This document shows positions 14,562-27,158 of a DNA stretch of 64,000 bases, in pieces; position 1 is the stretch's first letter; each line of letters starts with the position of its first letter. Source of the stretch: Hymenobacter jeollabukensis (lineage in GTDB: Bacteria; Bacteroidota; Bacteroidia; Cytophagales; Hymenobacteraceae); assembly GCF_005771675.1 (NCBI RefSeq), contig NZ_VAJM01000009.1:62001-126000 (forward strand), written 5' to 3'. The position numbers and the translations under genes are program-made. The notes beneath the pieces are model-generated. The model saw only the letters and a program-made list of their open reading frames with translations, searched no databases and had not been told where the DNA came from.

Positions 14562-17144
14562 ATGAAATATCCGGCACTCGGGGCTTTTACGCTGGCTATT
14601 GCATTGCCTTTTACCTTGCTGGGACAGCCTTCGAAGCCGGGTTCGGCCAAGAAGAACACCCCCCACAAGGCCGCGGCCACCGAGCCGACCGACAGCAGGC
14701 AGCCGGCTTCCCAGTCCATCATGATTGTGCCGAACTGGCTGCCGCCGGTCAATCCCGTTCAGCCCGCCGCCACCCTGCTGCACGACCTGGTCGATACCAA
14801 GCTCGACGTGCGCTTCGACTGGGCCAAGCAGTGGCTGCTGGGTACGGCCACCCTCACCGTGCGCCCGCATTTCTACCCGCAGACGCAGCTGGTGCTCGAC
14901 GCCAAGGGCTTCGACGTGAAGAGCGTGAAGCTGGTGACGAGTGGCAAGGAAAAGACCCTGAACTACCAGTACGACAAGCGCCGCCTGGCTATTACGCTGG
15001 ACCGGGCCTACGCCCGCACTGAACCGTACCAGGTCCGTATTCAGTACGTGGCCAAGCCCAATGAGCTGCCCGCCGGCGGCAGCGCGGCCATTCGGGCTTC
15101 CAAGGGCCTGTACTTCATCAACCCACTCGGCGCCGAGAAAAACAAGCCCCGCCAGCTGTGGACGCAGGGCGAGACGGAAGGCAGTTCCTGCTGGTTTCCG
15201 ACCATCGACCGGCCCAACCAGCGCATGACGCAGGAAATCAGCCTGACGGTGGAGCAGCAGTTCAAGACCCTGTCCAACGGCTTGCTGATCGGCTCGAAGA
15301 AGAATAACGACGGCACCCGCACCGATACCTGGAAGCAGAGCCTCGCCCACGCGCCCTATCTGGCCATGATGGCCGTCGGCGACTTTGCCGTCGTCAACGA
15401 CTCCTGGCACGGCAAGGCCGTCGACTACTACGTGGAGCCGCAGAACACCGCCGACGCCCGGCCGCTGTTCGGGCGTACCCCGCAGATGCTGGAATTCTTC
15501 AGCAAGAAGCTTGGCATGGAGTTTCCCTGGGAGAAATACAGCCAGGTCGTCGTGCGCGACTACATCTCGGGGGCCATGGAGAATACCTCGGCCACCGTAC
15601 ACGGCACCGAGATGACGCTGAAAACCCGCCGCCAGCTCCTCGACGGCAACAGCGACGACGTCATTGCCCACGAGCTGATTCACCAGTGGTTCGGCGACCT
15701 GGTCACGGCCGAATCCTGGAGCAACCTGCCGCTCAACGAGGCCTTCGCCAATTACGGCGAGTACCTCTGGAATGAATTCAAGTACGGCCGCGACGCCGCC
15801 GACCTCTGGAGCCAGAAGCAGGCCGCGCTGTATTTCGAGGAGGCCCAGAGCAAGCGTGAGCCGTTGGTGCGCTACCGCTACGCCGACAAGGAGGACATGT
15901 TCGACCGCCATTCTTACCAGAAAGGCGGGCAGGTGCTCCACATGCTGCGCAACTACGTCGGCGACGACGCCTTCTTCACGGCCCTCAACCGCTACCTGAC
16001 CCAGCACAAGTTCTCGGCCGTGGAGCTGGCGGAGCTGCGCATGACCTTCGAGGAAGTCACCGGCGAAGACCTGAACTGGTTTTTCGACCAGTGGTTTCTG
16101 CAGCGCGGCCACCCCACGGTTGCCGTGGCGCATTCCTATGCCGATGGGAAAGTGACGCTGCGCGTGGTGCAGAAGCAGGATACCCTCTACCAGCCCATCT
16201 ACCGCCTGCCCGTTACCGTTACCACCTGGGTCAACGACAAGCCCACCGACCACCGCATTGTCGTTACCAAAGCCAGCCAGACCTTCCAGCTGCCCGTTAG
16301 CCAGAAGCCCGGGCTAGTACAGTTCGACTCAGATAAGACCTTGCTGGCCGAGCTGACCGAGGAGAAAAGCCAGGACGAGCTGGTGTATCAGTTCTACCAC
16401 GCCCGCAACCTGCTCTCGAAAACCCAGGCCATTGCCGAGTTGAAGCCCAAGCTGGCCGATCTGGGCGTGAGCAGCATGATGCGCAACGCTCTTAACGACC
16501 CGTTCTGGGGCGTGCGGGCCGCCGCCGCCGAAGGCCTGCGCCGCTACCGCGGCCCCGAAGGCGGTGCGGTGCGCAAAGACCTGGAGCGCGTAGCCACTAC
16601 CGACAAGGACAGCCGCGTCCGCGCGACAACCCTAACCACCCTCGCCGCCTTCCAGAACGAGGACTTCGGCAAAGTATTCACCCAGGCGCTGAACGACAGC
16701 TCCTACTTAGTAATGGGCGCCGCCATTACGGCCCTGACCAAGGCGCCCACGGTGGCCGCGCAGTCGCGCATCGACGGCCTGCGCACCGAGAAGAACCCGC
16801 TCATCGTCGGGGCCCTCTCGACGTATTTTACCCTGAACGGCAGCATCGACCAGTACCAGTGGTATCTCGCCCAGCTCGACGACGCCGACGCCGCCACGCT
16901 CTACCAGCTGCTGCAGGATTTTGGTACCTACATGCTGCGCATTCCGGCCGTGGAACGCGACAAGGCCTTGAAGAAAATGGAGCAGATGGCCCGGACCAAT
17001 CCGAACTACGAAGTGCGCCTCGGGGCCTACAAAGGGCTCAGCACGCTGTCTTCGAACATGCCGGCGCTGAAAACTACCCTGGCCGACATTCGCAGCAAGG
17101 AAAAAGATGAGCGCCTCATCGGTATCTATAACCTGCTGCAATAG
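14562..17144 (+). CDS. M1 family zinc aminopeptidase, exported
   Basis: The 860-residue protein begins with a signal peptide (residues 1-20). It has the M1 substrate motif GAMEN at 337-341 and the zinc site HELIH (H370, H374) with the third ligand E393 in LPLNEAF. A tyrosine in HSYQKGG is the likely transition-state residue. The C-terminal part from about residue 620 has HEAT-like helical repeats (VRAAAAEGLRRY, RVRATTLTTLAAF). It should cut N-terminal residues from peptides in the periplasm. It is divergent from the biotin carrier gene. Confidence 0.95.
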   Translation: MKYPALGAFTLAIALPFTLLGQPSKPGSAKKNTPHKAAATEPTDSRQPASQSIMIVPNWLPPVNPVQPAATLLHDLVDTKLDVRFDWAKQWLLGTATLTVRPHFYPQTQLVLDAKGFDVKSVKLVTSGKEKTLNYQYDKRRLAITLDRAYARTEPYQVRIQYVAKPNELPAGGSAAIRASKGLYFINPLGAEKNKPRQLWTQGETEGSSCWFPTIDRPNQRMTQEISLTVEQQFKTLSNGLLIGSKKNNDGTRTDTWKQSLAHAPYLAMMAVGDFAVVNDSWHGKAVDYYVEPQNTADARPLFGRTPQMLEFFSKKLGMEFPWEKYSQVVVRDYISGAMENTSATVHGTEMTLKTRRQLLDGNSDDVIAHELIHQWFGDLVTAESWSNLPLNEAFANYGEYLWNEFKYGRDAADLWSQKQAALYFEEAQSKREPLVRYRYADKEDMFDRHSYQKGGQVLHMLRNYVGDDAFFTALNRYLTQHKFSAVELAELRMTFEEVTGEDLNWFFDQWFLQRGHPTVAVAHSYADGKVTLRVVQKQDTLYQPIYRLPVTVTTWVNDKPTDHRIVVTKASQTFQLPVSQKPGLVQFDSDKTLLAELTEEKSQDELVYQFYHARNLLSKTQAIAELKPKLADLGVSSMMRNALNDPFWGVRAAAAEGLRRYRGPEGGAVRKDLERVATTDKDSRVRATTLTTLAAFQNEDFGKVFTQALNDSSYLVMGAAITALTKAPTVAAQSRIDGLRTEKNPLIVGALSTYFTLNGSIDQYQWYLAQLDDADAATLYQLLQDFGTYMLRIPAVERDKALKKMEQMARTNPNYEVRLGAYKGLSTLSSNMPALKTTLADIRSKEKDERLIGIYNLLQ

Positions 17145-17208
17145 CGCGGTTTAGGCCTTTTTCGAGGAAAACGACGAAAAAAAATAGTTCAGGTTTTTGC
17201 GCGGGTGC

Positions 17209-17238
17209 TTGACTTGCATCAGAAAGCCCCTAATTTTG
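17209..17238 (+). promoter_or_regulatory. Bacteroidota promoter of the tRNA-tuf unit
   Basis: TTG (17209-17211), exactly 19 bases, then TAATTTTG (17231-17238) fits the full TTG-N19-TAnnTTTG consensus. It lies about 85 bases before tRNA-Tyr and is the likely start of the tRNA-Tyr/Gly/Thr-tuf transcript. Confidence 0.85.
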
Positions 17239-17323
17239 CAATCCAATTCAGCGACCTAGCTACCACGGCGGGTTAATGAGGCGAACAAAATGAGTTTCGG
17301 CATCCGGCCGAAGTCCTGAAAAC

Positions 17324-17406
17324 GGGGGGATTCCAGAGCGGCCAAATGGGACGGACTGTAAATCCGTTGTCTTACGACTTCGAAGGTTCGAATCCTTCTC
17401 CCCCCA
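17324..17406 (+). tRNA. tRNA-Tyr (GTA)
   Basis: The acceptor arms GGGGGGA and TCCCCCC pair fully. The anticodon GTA is at 17358-17360. A long variable arm (TTGTCTTACGACTTC region) marks a class II tRNA, as expected for Tyr. The 3' CCA is not encoded. Confidence 0.96.
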
Positions 17407-17437
17407 CTTCATTTCTTCTTGCTAATCAGCTCATCAC

Positions 17438-17510
17438 GCGGGAGTAGCTCAGTTGGTAGAGCGGCAGCCTTCCAAGCTGCAGGTCGCGGGTTCGAACCTC
17501 GTCTCCCGCT
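17438..17510 (+). tRNA. tRNA-Gly (TCC)
   Basis: GCGGGAG pairs with CTCCCGC. The anticodon stem GCAGC/GCTGC encloses CTTCCAA, giving anticodon TCC. The T-arm has GGTTCGAACC-type pairing. The gene is 73 bases without encoded CCA. Confidence 0.97.
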
Positions 17511-17548
17511 CTTTTTCCGCTGACCGAGTCTGATAAAACAAGAAACAA

Positions 17549-17620
<72 letters not shown>

Positions 17621-17783
17621 CAAGAGTGAACCTAACGGGGCAGCGCGCCTGCCGCCGTCTGGCCTGCAGCAAGCGACGTGCAGTTTTTTCCTAGGGAGAA
17701 GTCTGCGTATCGCTTTCTTGCAGTATACCCGCAGCGCGTAAGCACCCTCTTTTCCCTCAAAATTTCTTCCCAATCTCTTTACA

Positions 17784-18971
17784 ATGGCTAAAGAAACTTT
17801 TGACCGGTCCAAGCCGCACGTAAACATCGGCACGATCGGTCACGTGGACCACGGCAAAACGACTCTGACCGCCGCCATCACCACGGTGCTGGCTAACAAA
17901 GGTCTGGCCGCTAAGCGTGACTTCTCCTCGATCGACAACGCTCCGGAGGAAAAAGAGCGCGGTATCACCATCAACACCGCTCACGTCGAGTACTCCACCG
18001 CCAACCGTCACTATGCTCACGTTGACTGCCCGGGTCACGCTGACTACGTGAAGAACATGGTAACCGGTGCTGCTCAGATGGACGGCGCTATCCTCGTGGT
18101 AGCTGCTACCGACGGCCCGATGCCCCAGACCCGTGAGCACATCCTGCTGGCTCGCCAGGTAGGTGTACCGCAGCTGGTGGTGTTCATGAACAAAGTCGAC
18201 ATGGTCGACGACCCCGAGCTGCTCGAACTCGTTGAGATGGAAATCCGCGAGCTGCTGTCGTTCTACGACTTCGACGGTGACAACATCCCGGTTATCCAAG
18301 GTTCGGCCCTCGGCGGTCTGAACGGTGATGCCAAGTGGGTTGGTACCATCGAGGCTCTGATGGATGCTGTTGACTCCTTCATTCCGATTCCTCCCCGTCT
18401 GACGGACCAGCCGTTCCTGATGCCGGTAGAAGACGTCTTCTCGATTACCGGCCGTGGCACCGTAGCTACCGGTCGTATCGAGCGCGGCGTAATCAACTCG
18501 GGTGAGCCGGTTGAAATCCTCGGTATGGGTGCTGAAAACCTCAAGTCGACCGTAACGGGCGTTGAGATGTTCCGCAAGATCCTGGACCGTGGCGAAGCTG
18601 GTGACAACGTAGGTCTGCTACTCCGCGGTATTGAAAAAGAGGCCATCCGTCGCGGTATGGTTATCTGCAAACCCGGCTCGGTAACCCCCCACAAAAAGTT
18701 CAAGGCTGAAGTTTACGTTCTGTCGAAGGAAGAAGGTGGCCGTCACACGCCGTTCTTCAACAACTACCGTCCGCAGTTCTACTTCCGCACCACCGACGTA
18801 ACCGGTATCATCACGCTGGCTGAAGGCGTAGAAATGGTAATGCCCGGCGACAACGTGACCATCAACGTTGAGCTGATCAACGCTGTGGCCATGGAGAAAG
18901 GTCTGCGCTTCGCTATCCGCGAAGGTGGCCGCACGGTAGGTGCCGGTCAGGTAACCGAAATCCTCGACTAA
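17784..18971 (+). CDS. tuf: Elongation factor Tu
   Basis: The 395-residue GTPase brings aminoacyl-tRNA to the ribosome. It has G1 GHVDHGKTT (about residues 19-27), switch [14 protein letters not shown] for guanine binding, and the C-terminal domain with FRTTDVTG and VMPGDNV. Length is normal. It follows tRNA-Thr by 163 bases and ends in a terminator. Only one tuf is present in the window. Confidence 0.99.
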   Translation: MAKETFDRSKPHVNIGTIGHVDHGKTTLTAAITTVLANKGLAAKRDFSSIDNAPEEKERGITINTAHVEYSTANRHYAHVDCPGHADYVKNMVTGAAQMDGAILVVAATDGPMPQTREHILLARQVGVPQLVVFMNKVDMVDDPELLELVEMEIRELLSFYDFDGDNIPVIQGSALGGLNGDAKWVGTIEALMDAVDSFIPIPPRLTDQPFLMPVEDVFSITGRGTVATGRIERGVINSGEPVEILGMGAENLKSTVTGVEMFRKILDRGEAGDNVGLLLRGIEKEAIRRGMVICKPGSVTPHKKFKAEVYVLSKEEGGRHTPFFNNYRPQFYFRTTDVTGIITLAEGVEMVMPGDNVTINVELINAVAMEKGLRFAIREGGRTVGAGQVTEILD

Positions 18972-18997
18972 TTACGACCTCTGGTCTTATTAGACAC

Positions 18998-19037
18998 ACG
19001 GCCTCTACTGGGAAACCGGTAGAGGCCGTAGTGTTTT
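18998..19037 (+). terminator. Terminator of tuf
   Basis: ACGGCCTCTAC and GTAGAGGCCGT form an 11-bp stem (18998-19029), followed by GTGTTTTT. It ends the tRNA-tuf unit before the tRNA-Trp-secE unit. Confidence 0.92.
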
Positions 19038-19274
19038 TAAGCTATTGGAATAAGCTTATAAGCCCCAATTTACCGGTTATCGACTTCGGTTTCTAATAAG
19101 GGCACTGGTTGGCCAGAATAGGGTTAAATCAGGCTCACGATGCTATTTGCAGTTGTCGGCGTATATGATGCCTGAGCGCCGCATTGGTCTTAAAGTGCAG
19201 AAGGACGACAACCCTATTTACTGTAATTAGCGGACCGTCAAGAGCATCCGATAACGTTTTTTTTACGCTTGAAT

Positions 19275-19304
19275 TTGTTTTATCCATAACCTTCGGTACA
19301 TTTG
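19275..19304 (+). promoter_or_regulatory. Promoter of tRNA-Trp/secE/nusG unit
   Basis: TTG (19275-19277), 19 bases, then TACATTTG (19297-19304) fits the full consensus. It lies about 40 bases before tRNA-Trp. The preceding 19038-19274 is AT-richer and shows no gene. Confidence 0.85.
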
Positions 19305-19344
19305 CACTCCGAATTGAAGCATAGCTGCCTCAATAAGCGCTTAC

Positions 19345-19415
19345 ACGGGCGTAGTTCAAGGGTAGAATAGAGGTCTCCAAAACCTTTGATGGGAGTTCGA
19401 ATCTCTCCGCCCGTG
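19345..19415 (+). tRNA. tRNA-Trp (CCA)
   Basis: ACGGGCG pairs with CGCCCGT. The anticodon loop CTCCAAA gives anticodon CCA. It is 71 bases with discriminator G, has no encoded CCA end, and is directly upstream of secE, as in many bacteria. Confidence 0.96.
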
Positions 19416-19485
19416 CAGATTAAACCTAAAGACGGCCGCTGCTGAAGCGGCCGCTTTTGCCTTACCGCCAACCGGTCCTTCAATC

Positions 19486-19680
19486 ATGGATAAGCTGTCG
19501 AAATACTTCCGCGATACCGTCGAAGAGATGCGCTACAAGGTGACTTGGCCATCGTTCGAGGAATTGCAGAAGAGCGCCGGTCTGGTGCTCATCGGTTCGC
19601 TGGTGTTTGCCATCGTGGTGGGCCTGATGGACGTGACCTTTGAGTCGCTGCTGAAGGCGTTCTACAACTCGTTCCGCTAA
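19486..19680 (+). CDS. secE: Preprotein translocase subunit SecE
   Basis: The 64-residue protein is the small essential SecYEG subunit. It has the amphipathic stretch EEMRYKVTWPSFEEL, with the typical VTWPS motif, then one membrane helix (VLIGSLVFAIVVGLMDVTF). It is the single-helix short form common outside gammaproteobacteria. It sits between tRNA-Trp and nusG. Confidence 0.96.
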   Translation: MDKLSKYFRDTVEEMRYKVTWPSFEELQKSAGLVLIGSLVFAIVVGLMDVTFESLLKAFYNSFR

Positions 19681-19710
19681 CCTTCACCTATAACCTAACT
19701 ACGCAGGACA

Positions 19711-20271
19711 ATGGGAGAATTGAAGTGGTACGTGGTACGCTCGGTAAGCGGCCAGGAGAAGAAAGCCAAGCAATACCTCGAAACGGAGATTCACCGTCAC
19801 GGGCTCGACGAGCTGGTACCGCAGGTGCTGATTCCGGCCGAGAAAGTGTACGAGATGCGCAACGGCAAGAAGCGGGTGCGCGAGCGTAGCTTCTTCCCCG
19901 GTTACATCCTCATCCACGCCGATTTGACGCACGGGGAGGTGGACCACATCATCACCACCACGCCGGGCGTGCTGGGCTTTCTGAGCGACAAGGAAAACAA
20001 GACGGCTAATGCCAAGCCCATTCCGCTCCGCATGAGCGAAGTGAACCGCATCCTCGGTATCGTGGATGAGACGGAAGAGCAGCCGGCAGCGCTGGAAGTG
20101 CCTTTCGTGGTTGGCGAGCTGGTGAAGATTATCGACGGCGGCTTCGCGGGTATGTCGGGTACGGTATCCGAGGTATTCGAGGAGCGCAAGAAGCTGAACG
20201 TAATCGTGAAGATTTTTGGCCGTAGCACTCCGATGGAGTTAAGCTACACCCAGGTCGAGAAAGAAGTCTAG
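19711..20271 (+). CDS. nusG: Transcription termination/antitermination factor NusG
   Basis: The 186-residue protein has the NGN domain (WYVVRSVSGQEKKAKQYLE, with FFPGYILIH) and a C-terminal KOW domain (GELVKIIDGGFAGMSGTV). It binds RNA polymerase and couples transcription to translation or Rho. It is 30 bases after secE in the same operon. Confidence 0.97.
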   Translation: MGELKWYVVRSVSGQEKKAKQYLETEIHRHGLDELVPQVLIPAEKVYEMRNGKKRVRERSFFPGYILIHADLTHGEVDHIITTTPGVLGFLSDKENKTANAKPIPLRMSEVNRILGIVDETEEQPAALEVPFVVGELVKIIDGGFAGMSGTVSEVFEERKKLNVIVKIFGRSTPMELSYTQVEKEV

Positions 20272-20381
20272 AACTGTTACAGTTGGGCTATCGGTCGTCC
20301 GCTCCGGACTGGTAGCCGCTTCCATAGGAGCATTTTTCACAACGGCGGTGGGAGCCACCCACAGTCGAAGTAATCAACCAA

Positions 20382-20825
20382 ATGGCCAAGGAAATCAGAG
20401 GTTACCTGAAGCTTCAGGTAAAGGGAGGCGCGGCTAACCCAGCTCCGCCGATTGGACCTGCGCTTGGTTCGAAAGGCTTGAACATCATGGAGTTCTGCAA
20501 GCAGTTCAATGCTCGCACCCAGGATAAAGCCGGCCAAGTGTTACCTGTTCTCATCACCATGTACACTGACAAGTCGTTTGACTTTGTCATTAAGACGCCG
20601 CCTGCGCCGATCCTGCTCATGGAAGCAGCGAAGATTCAGAGCGGGTCGAAAGAGCCGAACCGGAACAAGGTTGGCTCGGTGACCTGGGACCAAGTCCGCC
20701 AAATTGCCGAAACGAAGATGCCCGACCTGAACGCGTTCAAGATCGAGTCGGCCATGAAACTCGTTGCCGGTACCGCTCGCAGCATGGGCCTCACCATTAC
20801 GGGCGAAAGCCCCCTCACCAAGTAA
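20382..20825 (+). CDS. rplK: Ribosomal protein L11
   Basis: The 147-residue protein binds the GTPase-associated centre of 23S rRNA. The proline-rich [13 protein letters not shown] near residues 20-32 is the site that affects thiopeptide sensitivity. [11 protein letters not shown] and the C-terminal AGTARSMGL complete the family pattern. A 110-base leader separates it from nusG. Such leaders often carry an L1 autoregulation site, but I could not define one here. Confidence 0.98.
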   Translation: MAKEIRGYLKLQVKGGAANPAPPIGPALGSKGLNIMEFCKQFNARTQDKAGQVLPVLITMYTDKSFDFVIKTPPAPILLMEAAKIQSGSKEPNRNKVGSVTWDQVRQIAETKMPDLNAFKIESAMKLVAGTARSMGLTITGESPLTK

Positions 20826-20837
20826 TCGGCTAAGACC

Positions 20838-21536
20838 ATGGCTAAAGTGAGCAAAAAGCGCAAGGAAGCCCTTGCCAAATTCGATCTGACGGAAGTACGG
20901 TCGCTGCAGGACGCCGCCAAAGTGGTAAAGGAAATCACCTTCACCAAGTTTGACGCTTCGGTAGACATCGACGTACGCCTGGGCGTTGACCCGCGCAAAG
21001 CGGACCAGATGGTTCGCGGCGTGGCCACGCTGCCCCACGGCACAGGTAAAACCGTACGGGTGCTGGCGCTGGTGACCCCGGACAAAGAAGCTGAAGCTAC
21101 GGCAGCTGGTGCTGATTTCGTGGGTCTGGACGACTACATCTCGAAAATCGAGAAGGGTTGGACCGACGTGGACGTTATCATCACGATGCCGGCCGTAATG
21201 GCGAAAGTGGGCCGTCTGGGCCGGGTACTGGGTCCGCGTGGCCTGATGCCGAACCCGAAGTCGGGCACCGTAACCACGGACGTGGCCAAGGCTGTGCAGG
21301 AAGTGAAGGCTGGTAAAATCGACTTCAAAGTTGACAAGACCGGCATCATTCACACCTCGGTTGGCAAAGTGTCGTTCGACGAGCAGAAGCTGGCCGAAAA
21401 CGCACTGGAGCTTATCCAGACCCTGCAGCGTCTGAAGCCTTCGTCGGCTAAGGGTACGTACATCAAGAGCATCACGCTCTCGAGCACGATGAGCCCCGGC
21501 GTGCCGGTTGACACGGCTGCCAATTCCGCCAAGTAA
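20838..21536 (+). CDS. rplA: Ribosomal protein L1
   Basis: The 232-residue protein forms the mobile L1 stalk by the E-site tRNA. It has [17 protein letters not shown] and the signature [20 protein letters not shown], split here as [11 protein letters not shown] and LMPNPKSGT. Length is normal. It is 12 bases after rplK. Confidence 0.98.
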   Translation: MAKVSKKRKEALAKFDLTEVRSLQDAAKVVKEITFTKFDASVDIDVRLGVDPRKADQMVRGVATLPHGTGKTVRVLALVTPDKEAEATAAGADFVGLDDYISKIEKGWTDVDVIITMPAVMAKVGRLGRVLGPRGLMPNPKSGTVTTDVAKAVQEVKAGKIDFKVDKTGIIHTSVGKVSFDEQKLAENALELIQTLQRLKPSSAKGTYIKSITLSSTMSPGVPVDTAANSAK

Positions 21537-21551
21537 TTATCACGCCTGATC

Positions 21552-22106
21552 ATGACGAAGGAAGAAAAATACGCCCTCGTAGATGAGCTGGCCGGTAAAT
21601 TCGGCGAGTACAGCTTCTTCTACATCACGGATGCCTCGGGCATGTCCGTGGCGAAGATCAACGAATTCCGTCGCCTGTGCTACAACCGCGGGATGGAATA
21701 CAAGGTCTACAAAAACACGCTGATCCGTAAGGCTCTTGACCGTCTGGAGGGTGATACCTCAGCGATGGACGAGGCGCTGAAAGGCCAGTCGGGCATCCTG
21801 TTCTCGCAGGAATCCGGTTCGGCTCCGGCGAAGCTGCTGAAAGACTTCTACAAGTCGCAGAACTACGGCCGCGGCGTTGAGCCCAAGCCGGTGTTCAAAG
21901 GTGCTTACCTGGACAGCGACGTGTACGTTGGTACCAACCAGCTCGACACGCTCAGCACCATCAAAGGCAAGCAGGAACTCATCGGTGACATCATCGGTCT
22001 GCTCCAGTCGCCCGCCAAAAACGTTATCAGCGCTCTGTCGAGCGGTGGCAACAAGCTGGCCGGCATCCTCAAAACCCTTTCGGAAAAAGAAGAGGCCGCA
22101 GGCTAA
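21552..22106 (+). CDS. rplJ: Ribosomal protein L10
   Basis: The 184-residue protein anchors L7/L12 dimers on the ribosomal stalk. It has the N-terminal RNA-binding part (MTKEEKYALVDELAGKF, NEFRRLCYNRGMEYKVYKNT) and a C-terminal helix (SALSSGGNKLAGILKTLSEK) for L12 dimers. Only 15 bases separate it from rplA, so the long L10-binding leader known in E. coli cannot be present here. Confidence 0.97.
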   Translation: MTKEEKYALVDELAGKFGEYSFFYITDASGMSVAKINEFRRLCYNRGMEYKVYKNTLIRKALDRLEGDTSAMDEALKGQSGILFSQESGSAPAKLLKDFYKSQNYGRGVEPKPVFKGAYLDSDVYVGTNQLDTLSTIKGKQELIGDIIGLLQSPAKNVISALSSGGNKLAGILKTLSEKEEAAG

Positions 22107-22166
22107 CCGCTGCTCTCTTTCTCTCTCAATTCATCGTTTTCAACAACACCCCAAATTTTTTGCAAA

Positions 22167-22547
22167 ATGGCAGATCTGAAAGCATTTGCAGAGCAGCTCG
22201 TTAGCCTGACCGTTAAAGAAGTTAACGAACTGGCTGGTATCCTGAAGGACGAGTACGGCATCGAGCCGGCTGCTGCTGCTCCGGTAATGATGGCCGGTGG
22301 TGGCGCTGGCGCTGCTGCTGACGCTCCCGAAGAGAAAACCTCGTTCGACGTCATCCTGAAAGCCGCTGGTGCTCAGAAACTGGCTGTCGTGAAGCTGGTG
22401 AAAGACCTGACGGGCCTGGGCCTGAAAGAAGCCAAAGAACTGGTTGACGGCGCTCCGAAGCCCCTGAAAGAAGGTGTGACCAAGGACGAGGCTGAAGGCC
22501 TGAAGAAGCAGCTGGAAGAAGCTGGTGCTGAAGTAGAGGTTAAGTAA
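22167..22547 (+). CDS. rplL: Ribosomal protein L7/L12
   Basis: The 126-residue protein has the N-terminal dimer domain (residues 1-33), an Ala/Gly-rich hinge (34-54) and the C-terminal factor-binding domain ([35 protein letters not shown]). It recruits translation GTPases. It is followed by a terminator-like hairpin before rpoB. Confidence 0.98.
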   Translation: MADLKAFAEQLVSLTVKEVNELAGILKDEYGIEPAAAAPVMMAGGGAGAAADAPEEKTSFDVILKAAGAQKLAVVKLVKDLTGLGLKEAKELVDGAPKPLKEGVTKDEAEGLKKQLEEAGAEVEVK

Positions 22548-22652
22548 TTACCTCTCTCCACTACCTGCTTTAACCGGACTGATCAAACCTTAAACAGAAA
22601 CGGTCGATTCCATTTGCCGCACCTGTTTTTCCAGTCCGACAAAGCATGGATT

Positions 22653-22680
22653 AGACCTGGCAACTAAGTCAGGTCTTTTC
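22653..22680 (+). terminator. Attenuator-like terminator between rplL and rpoB
   Basis: AGACCTG and CAGGTCT (22653-22676) form a stem followed by TTTTC. In a ribosomal-RNA-polymerase operon such partial terminators lower rpoBC expression relative to rplJL. Here it leaves a further 214 bases before rpoB. Confidence 0.7.
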
Positions 22681-22894
22681 CTGTTTGTAGCCTGCAAACT
22701 TTGCTAAAAGCTGTTTCTGCGCTCTGGGAGCGTTTTTACGGCGAATCAGTAGCGCGACCCTACCACGTCTCACTAGCACCGAAGAACGTTTTTGTAGCCC
22801 CCGGGGTTATTCTTCGATGCGTGAGTGGTTGGCTCGCGCTACTGGCATGGTTTGAAGATTCCATCCTCCCAGTGTCATTTTAATTCTTAACACA
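22681..22894. other. Leader region before rpoB without a gene
   Basis: No credible coding frame is seen. A sequence GCAAACTTTGC at about 22694-22704 is one base off a -7 element (AAACTTTG instead of TAnnTTTG), so rpoB may have its own weak promoter. This is uncertain. Confidence 0.3.
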
Positions 22895-26779
<3,885 letters not shown>

Positions 26780-26796
26780 TTAAAAGCTGCTAACAG

Positions 26797-26832
26797 AATG
26801 GTTGTCGGTGCCTCGGTGCCGGCAACCATTTT
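26797..26832 (+). terminator. Hairpin after rpoB
   Basis: AATGGTTGTCGG (26797-26808) pairs with CCGGCAACCATT (26819-26830), followed by only TTGC. It looks like a weak terminator or an RNA-processing or stability hairpin between rpoB and rpoC. Confidence 0.6.
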
Positions 26833-27158
26833 GCGCATCCTGCCCTAGGCTGACTCGTCGGCAAGCAGGGGAGGAGCTTGGCAAACCAGACAGATAGTAC
26901 GAGCGGCTTTGCGACATGCTTTTTGGCCGTTGTTCCGAGATAAGGTCAGGACAACACTACAAGGCCCGGAAGTCATCAATGAGCTGGTCGATTGGAGCCG
27001 ACGAGGCTTCGCCCAGACCCGATAAAACCTACTGCGCGGCGTACCTATCCGACCCGCAGAGCACTTTTACCGAAGTCGAGCTGTTCTGAGTGTTTGGGCA
27101 CTGCCCGAAGAAACCGAACGGTGAAATAGCAACAAGCTAAAGCTTAAACACAAGCAAC
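26833..27158. other. Long rpoB-rpoC spacer
   Basis: These 326 bases carry no recognisable gene, RNA or strong promoter. A weak 6-bp stem occurs near 27094-27108. The length is unusual between rpoB and rpoC. Confidence 0.4.

Noticed and set aside
20272-20381. L1-binding autoregulatory leader before rplK
   Set aside because: The position fits, but I could not identify the paired motif with confidence.
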